Positions 33,539 to 45,310 of a DNA stretch of 64,000 bases are shown here, piece after piece. The stretch lies in assembly GCA_002205965.3 (NCBI GenBank), contig NADL03000004.1, forward strand, positions 558,001-622,000. The letters run 5' to 3'. The notes below the pieces were generated by a model. The model was not told the DNA's origin, made no database searches, and saw only the letters and a list, made by a program, of their open reading frames with translations. This stretch comes from Kappaphycus alvarezii. Taxonomy: Eukaryota; Rhodophyta; Florideophyceae; Gigartinales; Solieriaceae. Each line of letters begins with the position of its first letter. The stretch's first letter is position 1. The position numbers were made by a program, and so were the translations under genes.

Positions 33539-34879
33539 CTAATTCGTCTTGGTACCCTCCATCTTAACCTCTGGTACTGTAGCAATCACCCTCCCCTTGC
33601 CCGCCCTACCAACCTTTGTCTTTGGCGACCCAGAGTCCGGATACGGTATTCTACCACCGATGTGATGGTACACTGCACTTCTGCCAACTCCATACCGCTT
33701 TCCGTTCCATTCTCCCCTCCCACCCCAGCTGCCCCAGCCGGTAGTATCAAACTTATAGTGTGCGGCTGACCACAGTCTCCCCACTCTCCATTCTTCTGGC
33801 ACACGCCTTGACACTATTCACCGCATTAGCCGCGTCCTACAAAGCACATACGAATAATCCGGCATCTCCCTCTCCTTCACATCCGCCCTTGCCACCACAT
33901 TTGCCGCCTTTTCATCTTTCACATCCACAAACATCTTATCCCCCCGATCCGTCTCCTGCTTCCTACCGGCCACCACGGGCTCCTCCTTCACCACCTCCAT
34001 CCTATCATCTCCCTCCCCATTGGTTCCACTAGGCAACTGTTTCAACTTTCTCAGACACTCAGGTTGCCAGGTAACGGTGCCACTTGAGCCAACCTCGGAA
34101 TCGCAGGTGCCACAGCCGTCTCTGCCCCACTCCACACGGCCGGCAAATTCCCATCCGTCCTCGTCGACCCCGAACCCGATTTCAACAAGCCAGGCGTTCC
34201 AACAAACGCCCCCCACATAAACATCACACATGCCATCGTAGTAGCCGCACCAGTCATACGTTTCCTCTTCTTACGGTCCCTAGTATCATCATGAGAGTCG
34301 GATACAGTCAATGCCGAGGTGAGTCGCTGTGCGACGTCGGTGGATACATGAGCGAGGCCCAGGACGACCGGAGGAGCAGTAGCGGGTTGAGAAGCGGCTT
34401 GAGCGACTGCGACGAGGCGAGCGTTGGCGTGATCGAGGGCTTGACGGAGGCCGCGGTTCTCGGCGGTGAGGCGGCGACTCGTTTACGAAGGGCCGAGGTC
34501 TCGGAGACGGCCGACTTGAGACGAGTGTTGAGTTCGGAAATTAGATCGGGGTCGGGGGAACAAGGAGGGGAGGGGTTGGAGGATGGGGCGTTGTCATGAA
34601 GTGTGGTGGAGGTGTCGGAGGGGTGGAATGGTGGGAATTGGTGGTGGAGGTGCAATGGGAAAGCTTTTCGGTGGAGAGATCGGAGAGAGGGGGGTTGTAG
34701 ATAGGATGGTCGAGGGGATGGTCAAAGGTGGGCTTTGCGGGCGGGTTGGAGGCGGAAGAGTCGAGGGAGAAAAGATCGAGAAGTTCGACGTCGGGAAGAT
34801 CATTCGGAGATGAGGGGGACAGGGTGGAGAGAGGGGGGAGGTCAGTGATGCAGTCTTCCCAAGCGATTTCGGAGTCCAT
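33539..34879 (-). CDS. Hypothetical protein with zipper-like helix and one membrane segment
   Basis: Pieces on the minus strand, in order, suggest one gene. An ATG at 34879 starts an acidic Ser/Pro-rich region (MDSEIAWEDCITDLPPLS). At 34540-34480 comes a helix, LISELNTRLKSAVSETSAL. In another frame at 34470-34420 follows RRLTAENRGLRQALDHANAR, which looks like a leucine zipper. Next is a basic cluster (RDRKKRKRM, near 34275), then a hydrophobic segment AATTMACVMFMWGAFVG (34250-34200). The C-terminal pieces (34129-33821, acidic, VKEEPVVAGRKQETDRG; 33804-33586, VQCTITSVVEYRIRTLG) are in yet other frames. Zipper plus membrane helix recalls membrane-tethered bZIP factors, but no basic region precedes the zipper, so I do not call it one. 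Frame changes imply short introns or indels; the exons are not resolved. Confidence 0.4.
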
Positions 34880-35560
34880 TGCTGATGTTGAGTTTGGAAG
34901 AGAGGTAGGGTGGGGATGCGATAATGGTTGAGAGAACGGCAAGTGGTTGAGGAGTGAGTGGGGTGTGGGAGTCGAGGCAGGTGGAGAGGATGGTTTAAAT
35001 GTAGGGAGTTGAATAATTATACGGAGGGTGGGGAATGTTTCGAGAATAGCAGAGGGTGATGAGTGTAGGGAGAGGGCAGAGGGGAGACAGAGTTTATGTA
35101 AGTGGAGGGTGTGCGGAGGGCAGGGCAACGGCGGGGAGACAGACGTGTGGCGCGGGAGGGAATAGGGCGCAGAAAGTGAATCAAGGAGGGTATCGTTAAT
35201 GGTGGTTTGATGATTTTGGTCAGGATAAGTCGTGAGAGGGTGGGACGAAGGAACGGATGGATTTCGCTTGGGAAAAAGGAGGGCGAAGGAGGAACAGAAA
35301 GGGGGAAAGGATCGACGAGGGGTTGGTAAAGAAGGAAAGTGGCGACAGGAGTTAGATGTTGTACAGTGTCTTTCCGTATATTTTTCTCTTGTTTTTTTTT
35401 TCGGTAGCGGTCTCGGATTTGTGCGCTGGCTACGGACAGCACAACATCGGACTCGTGTGGACACTGCGTATGAAGAGGGTGAAAGTGGGGTAAAATAAAA
35501 ATGAACAAATTAAATAATAGTGTGGTTTATTTCGTTTAGGAATGAGAGTGTCGTCATGTT
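34880..35560. other. Strand-asymmetric region upstream of the minus-strand gene
   Basis: The minus strand is very pyrimidine-rich. The open frame extending from 34879 up to 35464 is Pro/Ser/Leu/His-rich without a motif and is better read as 5' leader or promoter DNA than as protein. Confidence 0.35.
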
Positions 35561-35697
35561 TTGTCCGACTGGCAGTAAATAATGAATGCACCAGTGCATC
35601 GCTGTATTCATGTTTTGGCCAATCATCATTCCCGTAACCAAAACAAAACAACAGCCCTCGATTTTCGCTTTGTTTTTTGTGATTATTTGGATATGAT

Positions 35698-36478
35698 ACT
35701 GTACAGTACATGTAGGGCAACCCCCTCCTTTGTTCTTGCGAATCTACACAAGAAGAGTGCCGCTCTGTGTCAGCCATAGCTTGGATTCGATTCATTTCAG
35801 CCGACAAGACATTTTATTTTTTGGTTCAGTTTGTGACTGTGTTACACAAACGCAAACGGTCCAATTCCTTTTGTATTTGGCCATTTCTAATCCAATTTTC
35901 TACTTTTAAGAATAACACTACCGACAACAAATGTATTTGAAAAGAATCAAATCAAATTACAAAATCTTCCAATTCCCCATCCAATCAAACGGTTTACTGG
36001 AACTATTTTAATTTGTATCACAATCTTGTAGATATATCGCAAATCTTTCCCAAAGGGCATCGGAGGGGGACACATATGCTTTTGCGTAAATTTATGCTTG
36101 GTCCGCAGAGGCCTCAATTCCAATGTGCCCTTTCATTTTCATTCCCAACCCTACAAATAATACTGTCTTGTCCTGTTCCATCTGCAGTACAGTACAACAC
36201 GATAATATACTGTAAGCCTATACCATGCAATTTATTCAAAGCCGCATCCCGTACAGTACTGTCGTACGGTACAATCTAACCCCCCGGTCACCATCATTCA
36301 GTTCAACTTACTGTACGTAAATCATCTCCAGACAATAATCCATTCGCCCCAAGCTGGAACGCAATACTGTACCCGTACAGTACAAGACAGTAGTATACCG
36401 TAGAATACCGTACAGATCCATACAGAGTACAGGACAGGAGAGGACAGTACAGTACAGTACAGTACAGTAAAATAACCC
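35698..36478. repeat. TACTG-rich region upstream of ALG1
   Basis: Motifs at 35698-35709, 36184-36192, 36250-36272, 36364-36384 and a perfect (CAGTA)n run at 36446-36470. The last lies about 95 bases before the proposed ALG1 start at 36567, so it falls in the promoter or 5' leader. Confidence 0.8.
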
Positions 36479-36566
36479 TAACGGAGACAAATTGCCATGG
36501 TCATTCGTCCTTCCGCCGACGGCCCATGCGAGTCCATGCCGTCAATCTCCCCATCGCCTCCACCTC

Positions 36567-37905
36567 ATGGACCTGCTGTACGTCATCCTCCTCCCCTTTG
36601 CACTAGCACCGCCCATCCTACTCTACCTCCATCTCCGACCCCCCCTTCGCCCAAATCCAAAGCTACTCTAGTCATCACTCACACCCCCGGCAATCACTCC
36701 CCGCGCGCCCTTGCCCACGCCCATTCACTCCTGCACCACTCCCCACATCCCGTAGTCTTCCTCTCCCTTCCCCCGGCCCCCGCCCCACACCCCTCCCTCA
36801 TCCCTATCACCATTCCCCCGCCCCATCCAACACACACCTCCCGTTCCCCACTTTCCCTCCTCCGAAAGCTCTTTCACCATGCCCAAGCCCTCACAATCTC
36901 CCTCTACCACGTCTCCCGCCACACCACCCCCACCCATCATCCTCAACACCCCCCCATCCTCCCCATCCTCCCCCTCCTCCTCCTCCTTCGTCCCCTTCTC
37001 TTCCCTCACGCACATCTCACCATGGATTGGCACAACCTCGCCTACTCTCTCATGCGTGTCAACAATGTCCATCCCATGCTAGTCTCCCTCGCCAAACTCC
37101 TCGAACTCCTTTTACCACGCGCTGCACACAACCACTGGACCGTGTCCAACGCCCTACGACATCATCTTCACCTTTGCGCCGCTCTCGAGTCTACAGTCGT
37201 GTATGATCGCCCTCGACATCCCGCCCCCTCACCTCTCACCCCGCGCTCGTGTATCCCGTAACCACATCTTGCATCGTGCCGGTGCACATGCTACTGTATT
37301 CGGGCCTCGTTACGAGTTTAACCCAAATGACGCGACGTCCACACATGCGCCGGCTGTCGTTATTAGCAGTACTAGTTGGACTCCAGATGAGGAGTTTGAT
37401 ATGCTCCGTGGATGCCATTCGAGATTGGGAGAAGCGTGGGAAAAGAGTCGTCGTATTGATTACAGGCAAGGGGCCTTTGCGTCTGCAGTTTGAAACAAAG
37501 ATCGATGCTATGGGTTTGAAGAGTGTGGCCGTGTGGTTTGTGTGGGTCAAAATAGAAGAGTATGCGCCGTTGGTGGCCTCTGCAGATGTGGGTGTATGTT
37601 TGCATGCCAGTTCGAGTGGCCTGGATTTACCTATGAAGGTGGTGGATATGTTGGCTTGTGGTGTGCCGGTCGTCGCGAGACGGTTTCAGTGTTTAGATGA
37701 ACTTGTGAGAGAGGGTGAGACTGGGATTATGTTTGAGGATTGGCATGGGTTGGTTGATGGTGTTGATAGGATCGTTTGGAAGGGGACAGGCGCTGAGTTT
37801 CGAAGGAAAATAGAAACATTGTTTGAGGGCCTGACGTGGGAGAAAGAATGGGAGAGGCATGCGTTGCCAACGTTGGTGGGCTTGGAGAGGAAGCAGGAGA
37901 CATGA
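36567..37905 (+). CDS. ALG1: ALG1-type beta-1,4-mannosyltransferase (GT33), frame changes three times
   Basis: ALG1 adds the first mannose, from GDP-mannose, to dolichol-PP-GlcNAc2 on the cytosolic face of the ER in N-glycan assembly. An N-terminal membrane helix (MDLLYVILLLPFALAPPILL, from 36567) is followed by THTPGNHSPRALAHAHSL, HPPILPILPLLLLLRPLL, the signature LTMDWHNLAYSLM (about 37020), WTVSNALRHHL and VVYDRP. Then come VVISSTSWTPDEEFDML, VVVLITGKGPLRLQFET, the donor-site block LHASSSGLDLPMKVVDML, and FQCLDELVREGETGIMFED. All family landmarks are present and in order over about 445 codons, the usual size. The frame shifts near 36639-36668 (beside a run of seven C), at about 37241-37245 and at 37403-37408, with no residue lost or gained in the alignment I can make from memory. 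Introns do not fit at the third site. Either the sequence has indel errors, the gene is recently dead, or frameshifting occurs. Confidence 0.85.
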
Positions 37906-40600
37906 TAACGTACAGCGGTGCAGCAGAAGGGGAGTTGAGGGTGAATGACTGGGCAATGTGCAAAACGTGGAGGCTGTCGCGAGACGGAAGATTTGTCGAG
38001 GGTAAAGTGGACGGTGTAAATAGGGTATTGGTGTCATGAAGGATAGCTCCTAGATCAGGTGAACGTGATATATCGCCGATCTTTTAAACGCAAGTGCTCC
38101 CGGAGCTGAATGAGACGAATGTGATTTCCAAAACGCGGTGTTGGTAAACCTGGTATGGGGATAGCAAGGGAATTGGAAGGCTGTGATTCGATGCGCTGCG
38201 CTCAAAGTCGTTTCTACCCCTGCCACCTGGCACGCTTCGTGAAGGATGTGGGAAGCATGGCAAAGATGAAATAGAGCTGTGGTTTAAAGGTTGACGTAAG
38301 AGAGATGAGTATCGGAGAAGGTGCGAGAAACTCGCGACAGCGGTTGCGGTTGGTATAGTATGAGTGCGGATGGGGTTGTCTCGTGGACTGTGTCTGGGTC
38401 ATCTCTCAATAGAGATGTACAGGCTCGGTGTGAATGATGGGTCACATGTTTGTTGCGAAAGTGGAGAAAAGATACAGAAGATGAGATGTAGGGGTTGTGT
38501 GTGTGGAATTAATGGTGGAGCAGAGATGGGAGGCGAGGGGGCCGAAATGGAGAGAATGAAATGGGGTGCTGCTTGCAGATTATAATCTAATTCGTAATTG
38601 CTTTGGGTGGTTATGGTTGAGTCTTGTGCAAAGTCACAATGCGGTGAGATACTCTAGGTACGTAATGCACTGTACAGTACTGCACAGGACAGTAAAACGT
38701 AACCGCTACCTGATCCAAAATAATCTAGCCCAAATTATGGTAATTCCGTAGATGTGTGGTCACTCTAAGCTTATTATTTCCACTGCGTGTAGTCAACTAG
38801 AGCTCCCAGACTGCGAATCATCTGAATCCAAGAAACCATGTCACGACATAAAGTCCAAATGCAAACTGACCCTCGACGCAACCGTTTCGTAACACTACTG
38901 TTTCCCGGCGGTACCATGAAACAATCTCACCAACTGCAACACGTAAAGAGAAGGTATCCCAGAGGGGGCGCACCATTGCCCACATGTTTCAATAACACAC
39001 GCCATCTCCCTTGTGTAAGCTACATGTCCGTTACGCAAGATTCTATTCCCCAACCAACCCCCCTGCACCACCATTGCAACCCGCATTGTCGCACGCCACT
39101 ACCGACTAGACCCTCGCGTCCATTCCCTTTGTTTCATCATGCGTTTTGATCGTAGATTACTCTATGACCATATGTACTGTACTAGCGATCCCCGCACACA
39201 ACTCGTACATGTGCGCGTGTACGCTAGGGTATTGCAGTACAGTGTGACATGTATCGGGGCGTGTGCGTCTGGTCGGGGTGTGCGAATTGCTTGGACAATG
39301 CCGCGGATGTGCGGTGGGGCATGGATGTGGCGTTTGAAACGCTGGTTTGCGGTGTGTTTGGTAGGAGGGGGGTGTGACGTTGGGGGATGCGTCTAGTGGG
39401 GGTGGGATTTCACATTGGATATGGTTATATTTGCGGAGATTGGGGGATGTTTTGAACCGCACCGCTGGTGAGTTGGAATCTTTGCTTGGTGGGTGTGGGC
39501 GGGTTTGCACTGGTGCCTGGAGTGGGGATGGGAATTGGGGGTCGCTGAGGTTTACTGTAAGACTGTATTTACTGTATGTTTTGGATTTTTTGCTGTATGC
39601 ACGTGGCCGACGTGGAACATCTGATTGAGTTTGTAACCGTAATTCGGATCCTTCAGTGAACACGATACTGTACGGTAGATGGTAAAACTTCGCACTGTAT
39701 TACCGTGCATGTTCCTTTGCGGTGGCTGTTGTTGACGTCAGCAACAATGAGCTTGCTAATGTTGGCAATTACCGAGCCAGGATATTACTGCACGGTGCTC
39801 CTGTGAAGTACCTATAGTGCAGTACTGTACAGGACTGTGCAGAATGTAGAGGTAAGCAGGTATGTATGTATGTAGGTAAAAGTGAGTGCCGCCCGTACCA
39901 GAGACAATGAGGACATCATTTACTTATCTACTTGTACTACTGTACTATGGTGATTTGCGCCCCTACACATACCGTGCTTTGCGGCCCGCTACCACACCAC
40001 CGCTGCTACGATTCGCACACGCATCTACCAGCGCCTCAGTTGTGCGCTTCGGCCATTGGTGTGGCCAACACATCTCGGGCTTCACTGCACGTGATTGATG
40101 TGAACCATCCAGTTACGGCAAATCTCAGCGACACATTCGGTCAGTCTGTGTACATTTCAAGAGCCGCAAGGAGTGAATAATGCTGTTGTTTATTTCGTAT
40201 AAGCTGTAGGGATATAATTTATTTAGTAGCGCTCTTCTGTTCATGTGAGAATGTACCAACACAGACTAAACAGTGCTACAACTAATCATAACTTTCATTA
40301 CACAGTTCTGTACTGTACGGTACAGTACATGGTACAGCCCTGCCGTACAGTATCTGTGCAGTACAGTATGGGCACGGTATAGTACAGCGCGCGAAACATA
40401 GCGTTGGCACTGTTCCCAAAAACCTGTGAGGGCGACGGCATGGTTCAGCCGTCAACTGAAAATGTCCTCAGTCTAGTCTAGCCCAACTCCTGCATGGGGC
40501 AGGTTTCTGACCACATTGAAAGAAACCTCCACAAAAGCTCAACTTCCCCATGCACTCATCCATATTTCACGGTCCAAGAACGCATATTACAGTAACAAGG
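37906..40600. other. Spacer with TACTG motifs, no confident gene
   Basis: Motifs at 38669-38682, 39173-39181, 39235-39242, 39664-39672, 39821-39831 and the cluster at 40308-40386. Between 38960 and 39600 the plus strand goes from C-rich to G-rich, as within the neighbouring genes. A frame at 39374-39628 includes ISHWIWLYLRRLGDVLNRTA, but I recognise no family. Confidence 0.35.
40308..40386. repeat. TACTG / GTACAGTAC cluster at the island edge
   Basis: Reads tgtactgtacggtacagtac and, after a gap, ccgtacagtatctgtgcagtacagtat. It marks the last dense array before the AT-rich transposon block begins. Confidence 0.85.
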
Positions 40601-41296
40601 GGAAACTGGGATCTTTTCGTTCAGTTTTAAGTGGGCCCTTAGACAGACACACTTCGGCGAAGGCTTAACCCATGACTACTCCGGCAAAGGGGATCTCAAG
40701 GAACGTAAGATGGTCACCGAAAATATAAAAGGAGATTCAGGAGTTGAGTCTACCTGGGCACGTCGAAACTTAAGCGGGAGGGATCTTTTCTGAATCAATT
40801 TAATTGCTGAAGAAAAACCCAACCTTGATTGTCAAGAAGGCCTCTAAACATTCCTAGAATGATCTGGGTTTCAAGAATGGGCGTCTCTATCGTCTATGAA
40901 ATCGAGGTACAACCCTAATCTGTGGGTTGCAATTTTTTCCGGGGGTGCCAGAATCGGTATTTTTTGAACGAGAGATAAATATAGCAAGCTTTTCCAGATT
41001 TATGAGCAAAAAGTTCCCCCTTTCCCATGTAGTCAGCAGCCTTATCCCTATCTTCACAATGGACGAAGGAAGACTTTTATATCGTAAGTCGCACATGTTA
41101 GTAACAAAGCAATCACAGACAGAAATCCCCCCAATCCTGACTTGTGTCGTGAGCGCCACTCATATTTCATCTCCCAGTTATTCAGTAACATGAAATGCCC
41201 CCCGGTCGGCCTGTGCGCGACCTGAATTCTTGTTGCAGTAGTTTTTAACTTGGTATGCCCATATTCTGACCAAGACTGATCCCATTTACTTGATGT

Positions 41297-41480
41297 CACA
41301 CGATGTTACAAATGCCTATATTCACATAAACTCGAAAAAGCGACCAATCTATTACTATCCCTCACACGAGAGATTCTCAATGGATACAGACAAGTATCGC
41401 TTCGTGGGGAAAGTAAATGACCAGATGTACTAGGAAGTCGAAGAAGGTCTTCAATAATAAGGAAAAATCGTTCCTAGCAT
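41297..41480 (+). pseudogene. Ty1/copia-like reverse transcriptase scrap
   Basis: The frame reads HDVTNAYIHINSKKRPIYYY, matching the D-V-x-x-A-[FY] catalytic strand and the following R-x-I-Y segment of copia-type RT. It continues to YRFVGKVNDQMY, then stop codons. About 55 codons remain. It is too short to place in a lineage. Confidence 0.4.
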
Positions 41481-41784
41481 ATGAGAAAATATCCCAGACT
41501 TCAAGAAATTCCTGTACAACCAATTTTTATTCAGCCCCAACAAAAATCGCCGCAACTACATTCTGTTTGATTACTAGTACATAGGACTGCCAACCTTTCC
41601 ATTACTCGCAGTAAACCAACCAAATTTACCTCCTCTGCGCAGATGAAGCTTCTATTAAAATACTGACCTTTACAATCGGCGAGTAATCCAAGCTGGCACA
41701 AAGTTTATTATTTCGTGCCGTGCAGCATCGTTTAACAGACTTGAATAATTTGAAACATTCACAGAATGATCTAAACTAGACATA

Positions 41785-42171
41785 TTGCTAAAAGCTATCA
41801 TCTTTATTCCAAAAATCGCAGATGATATCGATAAGCAGAAAAAGAAGAGTTGGTTCGCTACCCTGAATACCGAAGAGATTTCTAAGCTTCTCCCTTCAGC
41901 CTGGAAATTGAGTTACTATCGCCGTGGAATGGCAAATTATCTGCTTTCCAATGTAGCTTTGTACCCAAGCGAAACAAAGATTAAAAGCCATGCAGATTAT
42001 CTGTTCGTTGAAAAGATTTTCAGATGTTTTAAAATTCCAAAAGCCTGGCTTTGTCGAAAAGCGATATTTTTTCCGGTCCAAAATCCGACAAGTTTCGATC
42101 CTATTTCTGAAAAAATACCTGCAAACCACTCAGAAGTGGGCTTCATCTCTGTCGTAAGGGATTGGAACTAA
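41785..42171 (+). CDS. Hypothetical 128-codon frame
   Basis: The longest uninterrupted frame in this AT-rich stretch, with an ordinary mix of residues (SWFATLNTEEISKLLPSAWK). It starts at a TTG rather than an ATG, has no recognised domain, and lies between a copia-like scrap and an LTR-like repeat. It may be a leftover of the same element. Confidence 0.2.
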   Translation: MLKAIIFIPKIADDIDKQKKKSWFATLNTEEISKLLPSAWKLSYYRRGMANYLLSNVALYPSETKIKSHADYLFVEKIFRCFKIPKAWLCRKAIFFPVQNPTSFDPISEKIPANHSEVGFISVVRDWN

Positions 42172-42576
42172 AAGGTCAAAGTAGTGCCCTGGTACTGTTC
42201 GAGTGCCTTTAGTCCTCCCAATTCAACGGGAGAGCCGCAACTCATGGCTTTTGATTCTGATGATTACAAACCATCTCTTCGAAAATATTTGTTCCACTCA
42301 AGAAAAGTGTAAAAATTGCACTTTTCATCGCTCAGATTGGTTACAAACACATATTTATAAGTAATTGAATGAACGGAACTGCACCGAATATAACAGAAAT
42401 TGGATAAGACTTCCGAGAGTGTGTTCTTCAGAAGAGTTTCTTCCGAATTTATTATCCCTTCAATCTCTCATTCAAAATCATCGACGTCATGAAAAAATCC
42501 AATCTTAGACTTTCCTTAGAAAAATACATCGCATCAAAAGTTTGCAACATACAAGAAAGCTGTAACGGTTCAGCAG

Positions 42577-43039
42577 TGTAACTTACTTTTGGTGTGGTCC
42601 TTGAGAACAATGGTTGGATTAATGATAAAGGAACAAGGGTCCAACTGAGGCTAGACCGACGCGGAGACCTTATTCATACAGATTATAGCTCGCCCTTGCA
42701 GGGATAAACCCACTCTTGAAGATAATATAGACACAGTTTCTCTACAAAACCAGCACAGCAGATACCAGGCACAAACATTTTTTGCCCTGAAAACCCCTTT
42801 TCTACTGCCTTTTTGCCGCAGAATCCCGCACAGAATCCCCTTTTCTACTTCAATAAATGCCTGATTAGTTTCTGCGTAGGCCATAGACTATCTATAGTGT
42901 ATATAAAACAAGGAAACAACGCTTTGAAGTCTGACTACGGTACTAATTTCTAGAAGAAGCTAAACTAAAAAGCTCAATAAGTGATAGCAGACTGTAGAAT
43001 GTTCAATAAAAGCCTTTAGTTAAGGCGTGAAGAGACACA
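42577..43039 (+). repeat. LTR-like repeat, copy 1
   Basis: Begins TGTAACTTAC and ends GACACA. It contains a TATA-like gtgtatataaaac at about 42897 followed by caataag and caataaaag signals, the layout of a U3-R-U5 LTR in plus orientation. A diverged copy in the same orientation lies at 55916-56442. The pentamers outside the two copies do not match. Confidence 0.55.
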
Positions 43040-43799
43040 GACTATTCAGTTAAAGCAATATTAGTCTCGAGCGGGTTATTGTTGAGGGGTTTGGGGATGT
43101 GCATGAGTTCGCAGTATTCGGAAGAATAGTGAAACGAATTTATGGGTTTCTGCGACGGCCAGATTGTTGCGAACGTCTTCTAATCGATCCGAAGTACAGT
43201 TTGAGCAGGTATAAATGAAAATTAGGATGGAGCCAGTCCATGGTAAGGCGGAAGATCAAGTCTATAGGCGTCCCCAGAAGCTAATTTTAGTGATTTCAAA
43301 CGGTTCCTTTATTTTAAAGATAATTTCTTAAAATATATGTTTAAGGAGTGAAAAAGCAGTAGGAAGCGGACTGTAACTATTTTGCCCACTTCTTGTTGCG
43401 AATCTTGACGATTACGGTTATAGCTTTATGTACTTCACGTATTTAAACTTATCATCGATAATTTCGCTAGGTTAGTGACCTCCTTGATATTTATGAGGAA
43501 ATCATTAACTGCGGTATTAATATATTCTGGCATGTGTGAATAAAAACACCAGATATATAGAGAAAGGGTGTTGTCCAAATGTTAGGAAAATGGTGAATAC
43601 TTTGTCAATTCATAAGTATGATTATTATAAGAGAATTATAGCCCTGGTAAGAACTTATCCCAATCCTTTTGTATATAACTGACAAAGCAACGAAGCAATT
43701 ATTCAGTTACTCGAAAGGTTCGTTCTGATTGCACATCGGTCTGGGGATAGAATTCTATTGAAAATTTTAGTTTAACTCGCAGAATCTTCATTAAATCTG

Positions 43800-44330
43800 T
43801 CCAAAGTTACTTGTAAAGCGAGCGTCACGATCAAAAATTGTAGTCCTAAGAAACCCATGACGTTTGTAAAAATTATTGCAGTAGACCTAAGCAACCTCTA
43901 CAGCATTAATTTTGGAAGAGCTAAGAGGAATAAAGTGGAATTGTTTTGAAAGCTTGTCTAGAACTAAAGATTTTCCAGATTTTTTCTTTTAGCTATGGGA
44001 GGATCGAAGAGAAAATCTATAAATAATTCTTCTAATTTATTCACAGGAGGAGGAAATGGATTAAATTTTCCCATTGGTTTTATGCTCAAAATTTTTGGTT
44101 GCTGGCGTTTTTGGTAACTTCGAACATATTTATTGACCTACTGTTTCACAAAGGGCCAGAAGTAGCGCCTAATGTATGTTAGGGGTTTACGGAATCCTCG
44201 GGGACCACAGTAGAGATAAGTATGTTTATCTTGTAAAATTAGTTTTCTGATCTCTCCTTCCCAAACACATTTTTTTTCTGCACAGTGCAGTCAGGAATTT
44301 CTAATTAAGTATGGTTCTTTTGAAGTTTGG
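43800..44330 (-). pseudogene. Relic gypsy integrase
   Basis: The zinc-region remnant (GPRGFRKPL, RYFWPFVKQ, SYQKRQQPK) and catalytic core pieces LEELFIDFLF (first Asp) and IFDRDARFTSNF (second Asp) are readable. The catalytic Glu region was not identified. Confidence 0.65.
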
Positions 44331-44869
44331 TAAATATTTCTGAAAAAAGGCTTTTTGCGGTATTCTTCTGTTAACTTCTTTATGTTTTCATCACTTAATC
44401 AAGCAGTTGTTAATTGTATAATCTTACTGATTTCTTTGGAAGGTGTTTCAATTAATTAATTGGAATGTACAGATAAAGCGTCAGATCCTTTGTTATCTTT
44501 TCTTTTCCTGGAATTTATTTATTTTGCAGTCAAATTATTGCATGAATTCAACCCATCTTCCTTGACAACGTGAAAGAATCTTTTGTTTATCAAGGTAATT
44601 TAATGGATGGTGGTCTGTCTTCATAGGAAATTTGCTTGCATGAAGATAAAGTATCAAAGTGTGGAGCGCGTATATGATGGCAAGCGGCCCTCTTTGGTGA
44701 GTCAAATAAACTTACTCTGCTTCATAAAGTTCTCTATAATTATATAAAAACCGGTCTACTTCCTTGGTCATCTGTTTTGGAAAATAATTCCCCTATTCTA
44801 GTTTCGGAAGAGTCAGTAGTGATCTCATAGGGTAGATTGGGATATGCACTACGCGAAACATGTTCAATC

Positions 44870-45310
44870 GTTACTTTTTGCTTTAGATTATTAAAGGCAC
44901 TCTGTTCTTCATCGTTTCAAACGGGCTTCACTTGCCTTTTTGTCAAATATGATAGCGGTGCAGCTATCATTGAGAAGTTCTCCAAAATTTTTTGGTAGTA
45001 GCTACAAATTAAAATAAAACTCTGGACTTGAGCAACGTTGTGTGGTACATTTCAATTGTTTATTGATTCGATGTTCTTTTTGTCTACTTTAATTCCACTG
45101 TATTACACTATGTGACCCAATTGTGCCACTTTCTTGTTTCATGAACTCTAATTTCGAAAGCTTTTGAGTATAGCTTGTTTTTTCTTAGTACTTCCAGTAC
45201 CTCCGTTAAATTTTATATATGTTCGTTTTTTTCTGCTATTTATCAGAATATAATCGAGGTGAACAGGAAAAAGCTGTCTGTAAAATGTCTGATGTTTATA
45301 TTAATTAAAG
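44870..45310 (-). pseudogene. Relic gypsy reverse transcriptase, C-terminal half
   Basis: DYILINSR (in place of the family's DD-I-V-YS) near 45250 and the connection motifs LGHIV, YYQKILENFS and APLSYLTKR follow each other in phase with only a few stops. The first Asp of the active-site pair is retained in this reading and the context is clearly gypsy. Confidence 0.6.

Noticed and set aside
34541-35464. A 307-codon minus-strand frame as a single protein
   Set aside because: The part above the ATG at 34879 is Pro/Ser/Leu/His low complexity caused by strand composition. Only the part after MDSEIAWEDC looks like protein.
36469-36485. Telomere-like aataaccctaac
   Set aside because: A single copy only, within promoter-type sequence.
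28187-40386. TACTG arrays as a CRISPR array
   Set aside because: The unit is five bases with no spacers and the DNA is eukaryotic.
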